Below are positions 11,901 through 23,300 of a stretch of DNA of 64,000 nucleotides, in pieces; positions within the stretch are counted from its first letter, which is position 1, and every line of letters begins with the position of its first letter. This DNA is from Embiotoca jacksoni (Eukaryota > Chordata > Actinopteri > Embiotocidae): positions 20,552,501 through 20,616,500 of the forward strand of contig JAKOON010000008.1 of the NCBI GenBank assembly GCA_022577435.1. The letters run 5' to 3'. A program made the position numbers and the translations under genes. The notes under the pieces are model-generated. The model searched no databases, was not told where the DNA came from, and saw nothing but the letters and a program-made list of their open reading frames with translations.

Positions 11901-13422
11901 TATATAAAAGCATGTGTAAAGCAAGGTCCGAACCACTGTCGGATAGGTAAACAACAAGCATTTATTTTGACTCGAAACTTACTTCTCCAATAAAGACGGG
12001 AAAGAGAATTACCCATGAAAACACACCTGGCTGCCTGGTTGATCTGACAACTTAGTTTGTAACTGAAATGTTCATCTCCCGGTGTTACGCTGAGCTCTAC
12101 CTGCCCCGTGCAGGACCGTGCACAGCTGAAGAGACAACTAACGGAACTTTTAACGGTTTCACAAAGTAGTAGAGCTACTGATTAAAAACTACATAATCTT
12201 ATTAGTCAGGTTCATTAATTATGAGAAATGATCCCGAGTCTCTTTTGAACATTTACTGTATTCAATTACTTAGTAGGCCTAACGTTCACTTGAAATGTGT
12301 GACATTCACAACGTTTCCTTGATTAAAATCGACATATTCATACAATAAGAAATATTATTCATGTTTCTACTAGACCCTATATCATTTTTGAAAATGTTTT
12401 TAGGGATAATTTAGGATTTTAGATATATAGAAATGTTTTTATTTTTTTAAACGTGGACATATGAATGTGGGGTGCCAGATTGATGCTGTCAAAGTTGATC
12501 AAAAGAAAAAAAAAAAAAAAGTGCTGCTAAAACCATTTGATTCCTGCCCAACTTACTGAGGGTTAAAGTGCATCATTTGGCAGAACTGATTGTGGCTGCA
12601 GAGTAAAGCATCTCCTGTTGTTTCATCTTAGATCATCATGAAATGTGAAATTCAGTGTCAAGGCAAAAAAAAAAAAAAAAAAAAAAAAAAAGGCCCAACG
12701 CACAAAGTAGCTGTTTGATTGTTAAAGCTACAGAAATAATAATAATAAAAATAAAAAAAAACAGTTACAGCGTGGATGCATTATTCGGCAGCAACTCTCA
12801 CAACACCGGCTATTGATAACACAAACGTCACAGTTGCCTCAACTTGACGACATGCTTGATTAAATACGATGCCACCTCGACTCAACCGAGTCGTACAAGC
12901 AGGCGGAAATGAGGCTTTCACATTACCTCCTCTTCTCTCACTTCGAGCGCGTTTCCTCCTGTTTGTGTGCAGCTTACTCACCGATGATTTCCCTGCAGGG
13001 GTTCTCGGCTGTGATGGGGACTCTGCAGGTGGGACAATGGCCAGCTTTCTTTAACCACGTTTCCATGCAGGACGAACAGAACACGTGGTGATTGGCACAA
13101 ATTACTGGCTGCCTGACCTGTACAAATACAAGCCAGAGGTTTGGTTAACTTCCGCTTAGGGAAAAAAAAAAAAAAAAAAAGTTGTACTGACGCCAGAAAA
13201 CACGACTCGACTCCGCCGATGACCGTTGCTCCGTTTAACTGGTCACCTAACGACGTAAAAGTTGCAAGGCGGCAGCGCATCGCGTGTAAAGCGCGTCATC
13301 TTTGTTTTAACGGCGGACGAAGTTGAAAAACATAAAAGATCGGCAGTTACCTTTCCGAGACATATCTGGCACGAAATCGGCAAAGTCAGAGAAAGGGTCG
13401 ACGTCTGGTAGTTAAGAGCCAT
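7557..13422 (-). CDS. obi1: OBI1 (RNF219) RING E3 ubiquitin ligase, complete, 6 coding exons
   Basis: ORC-ubiquitin-ligase-1 binds the origin recognition complex and ubiquitylates ORC3/ORC5 to promote origin firing; nuclear (family knowledge). Joined exons: 13351..13422, 12982..13117, 10932..11023, 10238..10459, 9794..9882, 7557..8973; 2028 nt, 675 aa (human about 726). RING C3HC4 ligands visible: C18, C21, C31, H35, C38, C41, C52, C55. A coiled coil runs from about residue 80 to 250 (ERSDQYIDDLESRV near its end). The signature EASMDAAYLDKISELDSMM is at about 458-476, shared with human RNF219. An Asp-His/Asp-Gln repeat is at about 608-625; the tail is basic (PIKRKT...SPTKLSKLM). Every junction is GT-AG and keeps the frame. 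Introns are 233, 1958, 472, 355 and 820 bp. Confidence 0.96.
9794..9882 (-). CDS. obi1: OBI1 coding exon 5 (coiled coil)
   Basis: Residues 175-203 plus two bases of 204: ENKALRSQNTDLVHEN and MRLKAEVVARSPQ. Acceptor CCATCCTCAG, donor GTAAGT. Confidence 0.93.
10238..10459 (-). CDS. obi1: OBI1 coding exon 4 (coiled coil)
   Basis: Residues 101-174, starting EETEGLMRENEELKTKNQSL; helix-forming heptads. Acceptor CTCTCTTAACAG, donor GTACAC. Confidence 0.93.
10932..11023 (-). CDS. obi1: OBI1 coding exon 3
   Basis: Residues 70-100 (GGTNEGDHSDTPSVRKCLRK region, then RGELLLREYE). Acceptor TTCTGTTCCAG, donor GTATGC. 92 nt completes the split codon from exon 2. Confidence 0.93.
12666..12692. repeat. Poly(A) run in OBI1 intron 2
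   Basis: About 26 A in a row; further A-runs at 12505-12520 and 12750-12760. Possibly the tail of an old retroposon, but no body is recognisable. Confidence 0.8.
12982..13117 (-). CDS. obi1: OBI1 coding exon 2 (rest of RING)
   Basis: Residues 25-69 plus one base of 70. Reads VRQPVICANHHVFCSSCME and then CPTCRVPITAENPC. Acceptor TTTGTACAG, donor GTGAGT. Confidence 0.95.
13351..13422 (-). CDS. obi1: OBI1 coding exon 1 (first RING Cys pair)
   Basis: Residues 1-24, ending SCQICLGK; donor GTAACT. The ATG at 13422 has G at +4 but C at -3. The leader just upstream is a poly(A)/CA tract (see findings). Confidence 0.92.
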
Positions 13423-13425
13423 GGG

Positions 13426-13456
<31 letters not shown>

Positions 13457-13700
13457 TTTTTTTTTTAGGGAACACACGGGACATGCAGCTGCACACTTCC
13501 TCTTTCGAGGTACAAATTTCCCACCAGGACTTGCAGCGCCGCGCGCCGAGTCTGAGAACTACGGAGACCCAGACGGGCCAGAAAGGTCGTTCATTCGCAA
13601 AACACGAGCAAAGTAGACCGCTTACGCTTAAACTTAAATGTTTCATCGTTTTTGGACCTGTGTTTGGAAAGTCCCCCATGAAGAGGTTTAAGTAAGTTAT
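13423..13700 (-). promoter_or_regulatory. obi1: OBI1 leader and promoter region
   Basis: Directly upstream of the ATG lies an A-tract, a (CA) run and a second A-tract (13424-13466). Beyond it, 13505-13640 is relatively CpG-rich (GCGCCGCGCGCCGAG), consistent with a housekeeping CpG promoter. The start site is not resolvable. Confidence 0.5.
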
Positions 13701-16385
13701 TTTAATACGTTTTTAGTCACACACACACACAAAAAAACAGAGGACAGGAAGGTATCATTGTTTACCAATATACATAGCTTAGTTAAAAACGGACCAATGT
13801 GGAATAACCGATGGGAATAACATTAACATTTATTTGGATTCTTTTGTATGACCACTTGAGAAATGTAAATCTTTTTCTTTTTTTTTTTACTTTCCTTTCA
13901 TTTCTGTTTTGGTCTCCACCAACTCTTAAAACAAACAACTGTCTCTTTGGCCTGATGTGTTCACTATGAGGTAGCTCGTAGCTAACTTTGTTTCTGTGCT
14001 GTTTGGTGCCATATTATGAGTTTATATCATCTGTTGCTGGAAAATAGCACGATGAGAAGTGTCTCACCAACCCATGGAGCTGACAAGCTAAAACAAAAGA
14101 GCTGCCTATTTGTAAAAAAAAAACATTGATTATTGAAGCTGACCTTATCTTGGAAATCGTCTGTGTGTTGTGCCATACAACCATAATTAACTTTTCTTTT
14201 GGTACGCTTCCTCTCTTAAGTGATAACCGAACACATAATCTACTGCTTTTTGTTTGACCCAATCAGTAATAACTTGTTGAAAAGCAGACTTAATTTGTTC
14301 CCTTTGTATTCTTCCATAAAGTTTAACAATCGTTGCTCCTGTTTTGACCATGATTTTCTGCATGTTCAGTTTCATGCGAGACAAAATTTACTATTGACCG
14401 GTGAGTGGGGAAATGGTGCATTGGAAGTCGCACATCATCGTGACCATGCACAATCAGGATCCAAACAAGACCATTTTCCAGCGCAAAACTCAATTCATGG
14501 GTTTGATGGGCGAGAGAGCTGTATTCGCATAAAGCTTCTAAATATCTCCAAAGCATCCAGTGCGGTGCTGAAATTGGGTTGTGATTTGCATGTTACACAT
14601 ACTGGAAAATAAATGTTAAAAGTGAGACTGGAAAAGATAGGCCTAAAAGAGTTTCCAAAGGTTCAATGTGGCAGAAATAGATAAAGAAAAAGTATATTAC
14701 ATTTGCAGCTACTGTATACAGAATCACACAGACGCTTTCTGGGTTATAGTTTTTCCTCGAGTGTTATTGTTATTATTTATACAAGGAACTTCTGGCATAA
14801 CTTAAAACAGGCACCAGTGGCTCTCTGAGTAGGTCTCAGAAAAAAAACTAGATTGCAGTAGGTCAGTGTGCTCTCAATAAGATAAGATGGCAAACACAAA
14901 AACAGTGCTTCCCTCAGTTGAATGGGCTTTACTCCATTATTCAAGCCCTCTGGTTGACCCAGTGAGTACTTGACCAAGACGCCTGCACACACACACACAC
15001 ACACGTGCATACTTTCTAAGATATGTAGCTTTCTTGTCTTTACTGTTTCTGTTGTAAACCCAAGAATCAATTTGAAAATCCTGTCTGTCAAAACCAATCT
15101 GCAAAATGACTATTTCTTAATTAGGTGCCACCAATATCACACTAATACATTTTAACCCTATAAAGAAAACTGCAATCTAGCATTTTGCCAGCCTTTGTTT
15201 CTGGTGAATGATCTAATTTATAAATAACAATACAGAGTGATCTAATATTAGCATAATTTCCACTACAAATATTTCAAATTACATCTCCACCACAGTTAAG
15301 CCTCCAGAGTCATTACTCATATCTAAACCAACATGCGCCGTGCTTCATTGTATCTTAAACCAGGACGTCTTCTCAGGATCTAATATGATTAGAATTGACT
15401 GACTGCAAAATAACCTTGTACACTGATCCCAGTTTAAAAACATCATGTTTTCGGTGGCTAATTAAATGGATCACAGGCCGCCTCTTGTTCTCACTCATTT
15501 CTCATACCACCAGTGGCTTCATGAGAACGTTTGGAGTAAATCTACAAGATTGATATGTTTATGTCTCAAGTAAGTTAAACAGAGACTCAAATGTAGAATT
15601 AATTTACATAACATCACCCAACATTGCTTTTTTTATTATCACTGTATAATGAGAATGTATGTATGTAGACAGACTTTTGAAGCAGCAGGTATTGGCAAAC
15701 AAGAAAATATTCAAATATGCACCAATATTTTTAGTAACCATTTCTGATTAGACTGAAAAAAAAACCTGTGTATGTATTGTGCAAGCTTTCATTCAAGCCT
15801 ATATTCATCTCGACATCGCGAATGACTTCAAAGAGCACCTGACATACAAGATGCTGTCAGAGATACTTCCCAGTGTGCCACAGTAAGCCTGCAGATTGTA
15901 ACTGAAGTGGTTAATGAATTTATTCCTGGGAAACCTTCTCTAAAATAACCAATGTCAGACTGAAATGAAAGAAATACACATTGTCCCACAGAGATTGCAT
16001 TGCTTTGCAACAGGCCGGTCATTAATTGGTGACAGTCAATTAATCACAGCTGGTACAGACGGCTGCATCTATTGATCTTGTCCCAGCTCTTATTTTTCAT
16101 CCCTAAATGACACGGATTGCCAGATTTGACCAGCATGTGTAATGGACAGTGAAGAACCAATGACCCGAGTGTCAGTCTTGTCACTGGTTGGGATCTCGAT
16201 ACCCTCCCCCATCTCGGGCAAATAGCATCTTTACCATTTAACTTGGAAAGGTTTAGACTGCCCTAAGAGCACAGCAGCGAAACAGTGTGCTCTGGTGCTC
16301 AGATGACCTTTTCTGTTTAAGGCTTAATCTCTGACAAATGCTTGCTTTAATTAGCCTGATACCCCCTGCCTCCACTGTCACCCCA
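13701..16385. other. Intergenic DNA, start of gene desert
   Basis: No supported gene. Holds a protein-like 62-codon ORF at 14187-14372 (see findings), a short (CA) run at 14986-15004, and a non-repetitive block at 15330-16160 with paired ATTAATTGG/CAATTAATCA motifs that may be an enhancer. Confidence 0.5.
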
Positions 16386-16389
16386 CCCA

Positions 16390-16965
16390 GCTCTCTCTCT
16401 CTCACTCTCTCTCTCTCTGTCACTCTGTCACTCTCTCACTGTCTCTCTCGCTCTCTCTCTTTTTCTCTCTGTCTCTCTCTCTCTCTCTCACTTTCTCGCT
16501 CTCTCACTCTCTCCCTCCCTCTCTCACTCTCTCTCTCGCTCTCTCTCTTTTTCTCTCTGTCACTCTCTCACTGTCTCTCTCTCTCTCTCTCATTTTCTCA
16601 CTCTCTCCCTCTCTCGCTCTCACTCTCTCCCTCACTCTCACTCTCACTGTCTCTCTCACTCTCTCTTGCTCTCTCACTGTCTCTCTCTCATTCTCTCTCT
16701 CCCTCTCCCTCTCTCTCTCTCACTCTCTCTCTCCCTCTCCCTCTCTCTCCCTCTCACTCTCACTCTCTCTCTCCCTCTCTCACTCTCACTCTCACTGTCT
16801 CTCTCACTCTCTCTTGCTCTCTCACTGTCTCTCTCTCATTCTCTCTCTCCCTCTCCCTCTCACTCTCACTCTCTCTCCCTCTCACTCTCTCTCTCTCTCT
16901 CCCTCTCACTCTCGCTCTCTCACTCTCTCTCTACCTCTCACTCTCACTGTCAGTCTACGTCTAAC
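16390..16965. repeat. Degenerate (CT)n tract, about 575 bp, with internal duplication
   Basis: Polypyrimidine on the plus strand broken by ACTC, GTC, CCCT and TTGCT units. The marker TTGCT with its flanks occurs at 16666 and again at 16814, so a unit of about 148 bp was duplicated. Confidence 0.95.
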
Positions 16966-19616
16966 TTTTTCTCTCTTCTTCCCAATCTGACTTCCGGAAA
17001 TCCTCAAACATCCATTATTGTAACCGAGAAATATACTAGATAAAAAGGATACAAAATCTGTCTGAAGCATTGCTAATCTATAAGAAGACAATAAGACAAA
17101 CATTTTTACATCATATAGTATGAAAGAAAGTAAAATGTAAAGCAACTTTTCAGGATAATATCTCACAAGTTCCACTTTTTATATTATTGTAATTGCGGTA
17201 TATAAATCAAAAAGGAAACACCAGGGTAGTTTAGAAAAGGTGATGTTTGAAACACATTACAAAACACAATCATATCAGAGCAATTATGAATGTCCAACAC
17301 TGCGTTTGAAAGTGTGCCAAAAAGAAGAAGAAAGAGGTCATGAGAGGGTAAGAGTAAAAAGATTAGCGTGGGCACATTAGGAGGTTTAAGATGCAACAGC
17401 AACCTGCAGGCCTCCTCTATTGATCCGCCAGAGTCAGAGGCAGTCGAGTATAGCGAAGTGTGTGTTTGTGTGCAAAATTTAGAGAATGGCAGAATGTGTG
17501 CTTTAAAGTGTAAAGTTAAGAAATGTTCATTTGATCCTAACGGAATCGGTAATGGAGAAATGATGTCATATTTGAAGATAAATAAATAAATGTAAATTCC
17601 GTAAAATGCTGATGCGATTCCTCTGGAGTTTCAACGCCGACAAGCGAATTGGGCAAATGTTTCTGATCACTTTCCAACATTGCTGAAATTAAAGCCTCAG
17701 CCTCACCCAGAGACTGCAGCAGATCATGCATCCCTCCCACTGCAGTAGCAGCAAGTAAAAGAGATGCATGGCTACAAATCCCTGTTTTATTGGAAAGGGG
17801 CCTAATTATTAGGATGTAAGTCAGGCTGTGACTGGAGGGCCGTCTCCTTGATGCAGGCCTGGTTTATATTTATCCCCTCCTCTGCAGCTACAGCAGCAGT
17901 GCCACCATCACTACCAGCAGTGTGTGGCGCTTTTATTACATTGCCCACAGGCAGGTTCAGCCCCTGTCAGAGTCACACACATTCACAGACACACATACAC
18001 AGCCTGCAGGACCGGCAGCCAGTTGAGGCCCCTCCACAGCAGAGTTACCCCACATCCCCATGCAGTCCCACATGGGCCCATGGGACAGTGGAGGGAGGGA
18101 GCGGGTATTATGGTAATACTATAGCCTGCTGCTCCCTTCTCCTCTCCTACAGCACAGCTGGGAAGGACCATCATTACAAGTATTGTAGCAATCTGTTTAA
18201 GAGGGACACATTGGAGAGGTTGGGTGACAGAGAGAGGATGAGTGCTGCATACATAGATCACATAAAATATGATTAAAATGTGTGTGAGGGGACCAGGAAT
18301 AAAATGCAAAACTTGTTATGAACACCTTATATCAAGTCTACTGTCAAAATGGCCGGCTGTAAATCTCTATTTTCCCGTTTTTACTTTTTTATTTTATTAA
18401 AGGTTTCTTGTGTTGAGCTGGTCATATCTCAAGACAAGGGGGCCTGTGGCACATAAGGAATAAATAGGACATAAAGTACTTGAATCTCTAATGCCTCATA
18501 TAGCTTTACCAATCTATATTGTAGTGTGTCACAAGCTGGAAATCTATTAGAAAATGACAGAAATCAAATAACCTTGCAATAGTCCTACTGCACTGCTCTT
18601 AAGGACAAATTACCCTGATTTCATAAAAAAATTGAACAACCAATTTTTTGTAGACGCAAATGTAATCCAGGTGATATATCTGCGAAGTCTTTATGGTTAT
18701 TGATAAAAAGCTGTGATGCTCACTTAGAAGTTCCCACTGCACATATCTCAATGCTTCCTTAAATACCTGCTTTGCAATAGATTAATGATTATATATCAAG
18801 GACGTGTGATCAGAATAAACAGCCTACTCCACTATTCTGGTAGAAGATTAGCACTTTGACAGAGCAGTCAGTCACTCACTGTCGGATTAGGCTGCTCAAA
18901 GCCATCCATCTTGTCTTGTTTTGGAGCAAAAGAGGAGGCTGTGAGTCAGAGCCTTCCTCAGACTCCATCATCCTCACAGCATTTTTTAGGAAACAGAGAT
19001 ATCCATTACATCCTCTTTTTTTTTTTTCTCCCCGTGCCCTCCTCTTTCTATTTTCAGCTGCGTTTTGAACAGAAAGTTCGATTGATAAAGTGCAGAATCT
19101 ATAACAGCATGCAAGGAGGTGAAGGGTTATTGAATATTCTGAAGATGAACTATTAAAAATGCATATTATCTCATTATTCCCGCTGCCAAATAATTGGAAA
19201 CTATATATGCACCAAGACAAAAAACTGCTCTGTTCTTTTCTTTTCTTGACCTGACAGAGGGCGGGTGAAGAGGAGAGATAAGCGAGGGAGGAGGATGGTC
19301 TTTTAAAAACTGCTTCAGTGCACTAATGTTTCTGAAACCTGAGCCCTTATTGGATCTGAAGGGCATTATAAGACAGGCATCCTCCACCCTCTACACCCTG
19401 TTTAAAGGTGAGGATTAAAGGTGAGTGTATGACTAACTATCTAACAGCAGCAGTGTGTATGACATCATGTTGGTGAGCACACACTGATGTTTAATAGCTG
19501 TGTTGTGTTTTGGTTTTTTTTCCCTGTAAAAAAAACCCACTAAGAGGGCCGGTGAAATAATGTTCTACAAAGACATTTGTCAGCACTCCCCCTCCCCCCG
19601 GATCCTCGAACACTTA

Positions 19617-19618
<2 letters not shown>
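16966..19618. other. Intergenic DNA, no gene seen
   Basis: Non-repetitive sequence; the open frame at 17851-18276 has no recognisable domain and biased composition. No TE recognised. Confidence 0.5.

Positions 19619-19663
<45 letters not shown>
19619..19663. repeat. (CA)n microsatellite
   Basis: About 22 units. Confidence 0.95.
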
Positions 19664-19984
19664 AGGAGGCCTTATTAATTATTTGTAGCCACTTGACTTC
19701 ATATTGTTCTTCCAGTAGCTTGGTCAAAGATTATAATTACCACTTCCCTGTTTGTATCATTTTCCATCTCCTGTGCTTTTAGTGCAGTATTACTTCTCTT
19801 GTCCCTCGCTCTCCCTCTCTTCCTCCCTCTCTCCCGTATACACAAGACCAAAAGTGCAGGCACATCATTTATTGATAAGACAAAAAGAATGTAATGAAAT
19901 TATCAATGTTCTTGAATTAATTATGAACATGATTAAGAAAGCTAAAATCTCAGGAGCCAGTCTCTCATTACCCATTCACTCTTA

Positions 19985-20306
19985 GGGATTGCTTTCATTC
20001 AGGGAAGGAGAGGCGAAAAAGCCTTCCAGCAGAGCCCACTCCGGCTCAGCTCTTCTCCCCGTGTGCCTGTCCCCGTGTCTCTGCTGCCGGGCCAGCTGAC
20101 CGACCCTGCGACAGACCGGCCGCCAGCCCGCCCGGACGGCTCTCTTGCACCCGTGCTGCTCGCTGTGATGTGGCCAAGCGCAGCTAGCTGCCTCGTGGCC
20201 TCTGACGTTTGCCTGGAAAAGAGAGGATCTGCTCAACCTGCCTGTTCGACACCTGCAATCAAGCTCTGGGGTCTTGACCCTCCTAAAAAAAAAGAAAACA
20301 CTCAAG
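19985..20306 (+). other. GC/CpG-rich patch ending in a perfect splice donor; candidate non-coding first exon
   Basis: In an AT-rich desert this 320-bp patch has many CpGs (ACCGGCCGCC, GCCCGCCCGGACGG) and ends CTCAAG followed by GTAAGT. The reading frame from 20063 crosses the donor but shows no known domain. Could be the promoter and first exon of a lncRNA, or a CpG-rich enhancer. Confidence 0.35.
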
Positions 20307-23300
20307 GTAAGTGAAACTTCTCCTTATTCTAATTAGACTTGAGCTGCTTGACTTTTAGGAAGCACTTGTCAGGAGTACTGGCAACTTTTATTTTTCCACT
20401 TTTCTGTCTGCTAACTGCAAGAAAAAAAAGATAAGATCCACTTTTACTTCATTACATAGAGATATTATTTTGGTCTGAGTCAGTAATTTCTTTATTTTTA
20501 TTAAAAGAAAAAATGGAAACAACAGCAATGAGAGTACTCAAGTATCATAATTATGTTAACAATGCTCTTTAGGTAAACTGTTTATTGTTGTTTGATGAGG
20601 AAAAACTAATTCATTGTCCAATCACTCCATACAATATTCTACATAAAATACATAATGCAATACATATATGAATTAAAAATAGATGTAAGCATTGAGTATT
20701 CTTTTTTTACGTATTACATTTTTTTCTTTTTTTTTATCTTGTATGTTATGATCCCACTGGTGATTCCTAACTCACCCTGTAGTGAAATGATTTAAGAACT
20801 GACTGTTTCTATTGTGCAGTTAATTTCAGATATGAAGTAAATATGTCCACCTGTATGGCACAGATATGAGAATCATCTTCAGTTAGATAAGTCTGAAAAA
20901 TGTTGTGACGATGATGAGAAAAAAAGTTGATGTCAACCTTTCACCTAAATTTAAAAATTGTAACTTGACATTTGCATAAAACTTTTAAATATTGTAAAAA
21001 CGTGTCTGCAATGATCCATATTCATATCAAGAGTTTGTGGTTTTGTTTGATGAATCTTTGCTGAAAATGTCACTTTTTAACAAAATGTTTAATGCCCATT
21101 TTGTAGCACGTAACGTTAATTATTTTCTATGACAGTGGCAGTGCACGTTAAACTAATTCCAGTCACTATTTATCCATTTATATTCAGTGAGAGCAATAGA
21201 GATGCTGTGTGAGAGCTACACACTGTATCTTTGGTTCAGTCTTGCTTTCTTTTGCTCAGTCACATGGGACAGTATATGGGGCAATACTCCCCAAAGTATT
21301 GGGAGTTTCAAACAAAGTCTCAAACCCACAGTCTCTCTCCTGTTCACTCCACCTCTCTTCATAACTGTCTTTCTAGCTTTCGCTACACGTACACACTGTC
21401 AGACACACATCTGCATGCACATACGCACACACTGGCTTTATCATACTGTAGAAATAGAAATATGAACCTACTCACTGTTTCCCCTCCCATTACAAACAGA
21501 ACAGACACACACACCCACACGTGGACACACTGTAACATAGTCACACTCCGAGCACTACCATTTTGTCACCTCGCCGAGCCTCATGTTATTGTTAAGATTC
21601 TTTGAATTAAACGTTTAAATTATCAACAATTTATTAGTGAAATACAAAACAGCACATTTTCTGAGCCAACATATGGAAAATGGCAGTTTTGTGTGTATGT
21701 GCATGCAGTGTAGTGCTTGCCCTCCCGCTACACAGAAATATATGGAGCAATTTTACCCCCTTGAAAATGACTTCAGGATTTCTGCTACAGTATCAAGAGA
21801 AGAAAAAAATTCACGAGAGGAAAGAGAAAACAAGAGAGAAAGAGAGAGATCTCAGGGGTTAATAGCAATCCTCCTGTCCTAGGGATTGATCCAAGTATTG
21901 GATCGCACATAAAGCTGCAGTTACTGGATATTACCCTGCCGCTATCGGCCTGCAGTGATGGCCTGGATAAGAAGTGCTTACCAAAGAGGATGCTCCTCCA
22001 GGGCAGATACGGTTTCCCAGCCCTCTGGGAACAACAACCACATGCCTGCTGCTTGCTCAGGAACTTTTTACCTCATCGAGTAAATCCAGGGGCCTTATCA
22101 AGTTACTGGCCTACTGAACTGCTCAAAAAATGTTTGAAGCTCCTCAGATTTTGAGCTGTGAAGGGGCATGGCAGTCGTTAAATGGCACCTGCTTTTCATA
22201 GATAAGGGTGTTGATTGTTCGGTTTGTGTTTTATGTCGGTTGAAATGGGGCTATAGCAGATTCAATTCTGAGCAGAAAGCAGTTTCATAGATTTTTGCTG
22301 AGTTAGTTTGTGAAGTTACTTGATTACTCTGAAGCATAATTGTTTATTCTTAACAGAAACTTTCAGACGTCACTGGCCTTAACATGACTATACAGTTAAT
22401 TGTTTAAAACCCTTTAAATGGATATGCTTCAAGAAGCTGTTCTCAAACCAGTCCTGTCTGTACTCCCTGTTGTGGCGTTCCTTCTGACTTGTGTAGGGAT
22501 TAGCTGATTCCAGATCTGTGCCAACATGGGCAGCTCTACCCACGAGCATCTGCTGTATGTCTCTCTGTGGTATTACCCATGAAGCACCTGGCTCATGCTA
22601 CACACCAGCAACCAGAGCCCAGATGGTGGCTAAGCAGGCTAATTATTTCAACACAAAACTCCGATGTCCCACACCAGCACTGTGGGGCCACTTTGGCACT
22701 CTGCATTTCTTTCTCGAGCGCTGCCGGAAGAGGATGTCTGCCATGGAACTATAAAGATGTCAAGTGGGTAATCATGGTCCTAGACGGCCCCCGGTGCAGT
22801 GCTTGGCATCCAGATGTAAAGTTGGTCATATGTGGTCTCCTTTAGAGGAACATGGGCATTTTGGCAGCGCAGGATGGTGCACTGTTTTTGCCCTCATTGC
22901 TTATTGATGCAGATGCATGCTCATTATATTCCACAGTTGACGATAACATACGTTTTTTGAGGCCCTCATTTTGAATTCTCATGAATATAACCACCTAAAA
23001 AAAAATGCTGATTCAGATTGTTGAAAAGATTTCATAGCTGTATAAGCAACTGTAGCTGTTTGATCCTATAATACATGAGCAATATGAAAAGAATAAGAGG
23101 TATTTCTTTCGACAGGCAGCCATACCTCCTTGTGTATAATCTTTGGACCGGCTGACTTTGTGGTAATTCTCTGCTTTTGGGAAAACTCTCAGATTCCTCA
23201 TTCATTCATTCATTCATTGTTTTTCACTGTGTCCTCTGGTGGCCATACAGAGGTGTTGTGATGTCTCGAGATCACACACCAAACTAAGATCCTTCACTCG

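Noticed and set aside
16338..17043. Ser/Leu-rich frames of 208 and 125 codons
   Set aside because: Translation of the CT tract in its open frames; not a gene.
17851..18276. 141-codon plus-strand frame
   Set aside because: No recognisable domain, biased composition, no splice or promoter context; could be chance in GC-richer DNA.
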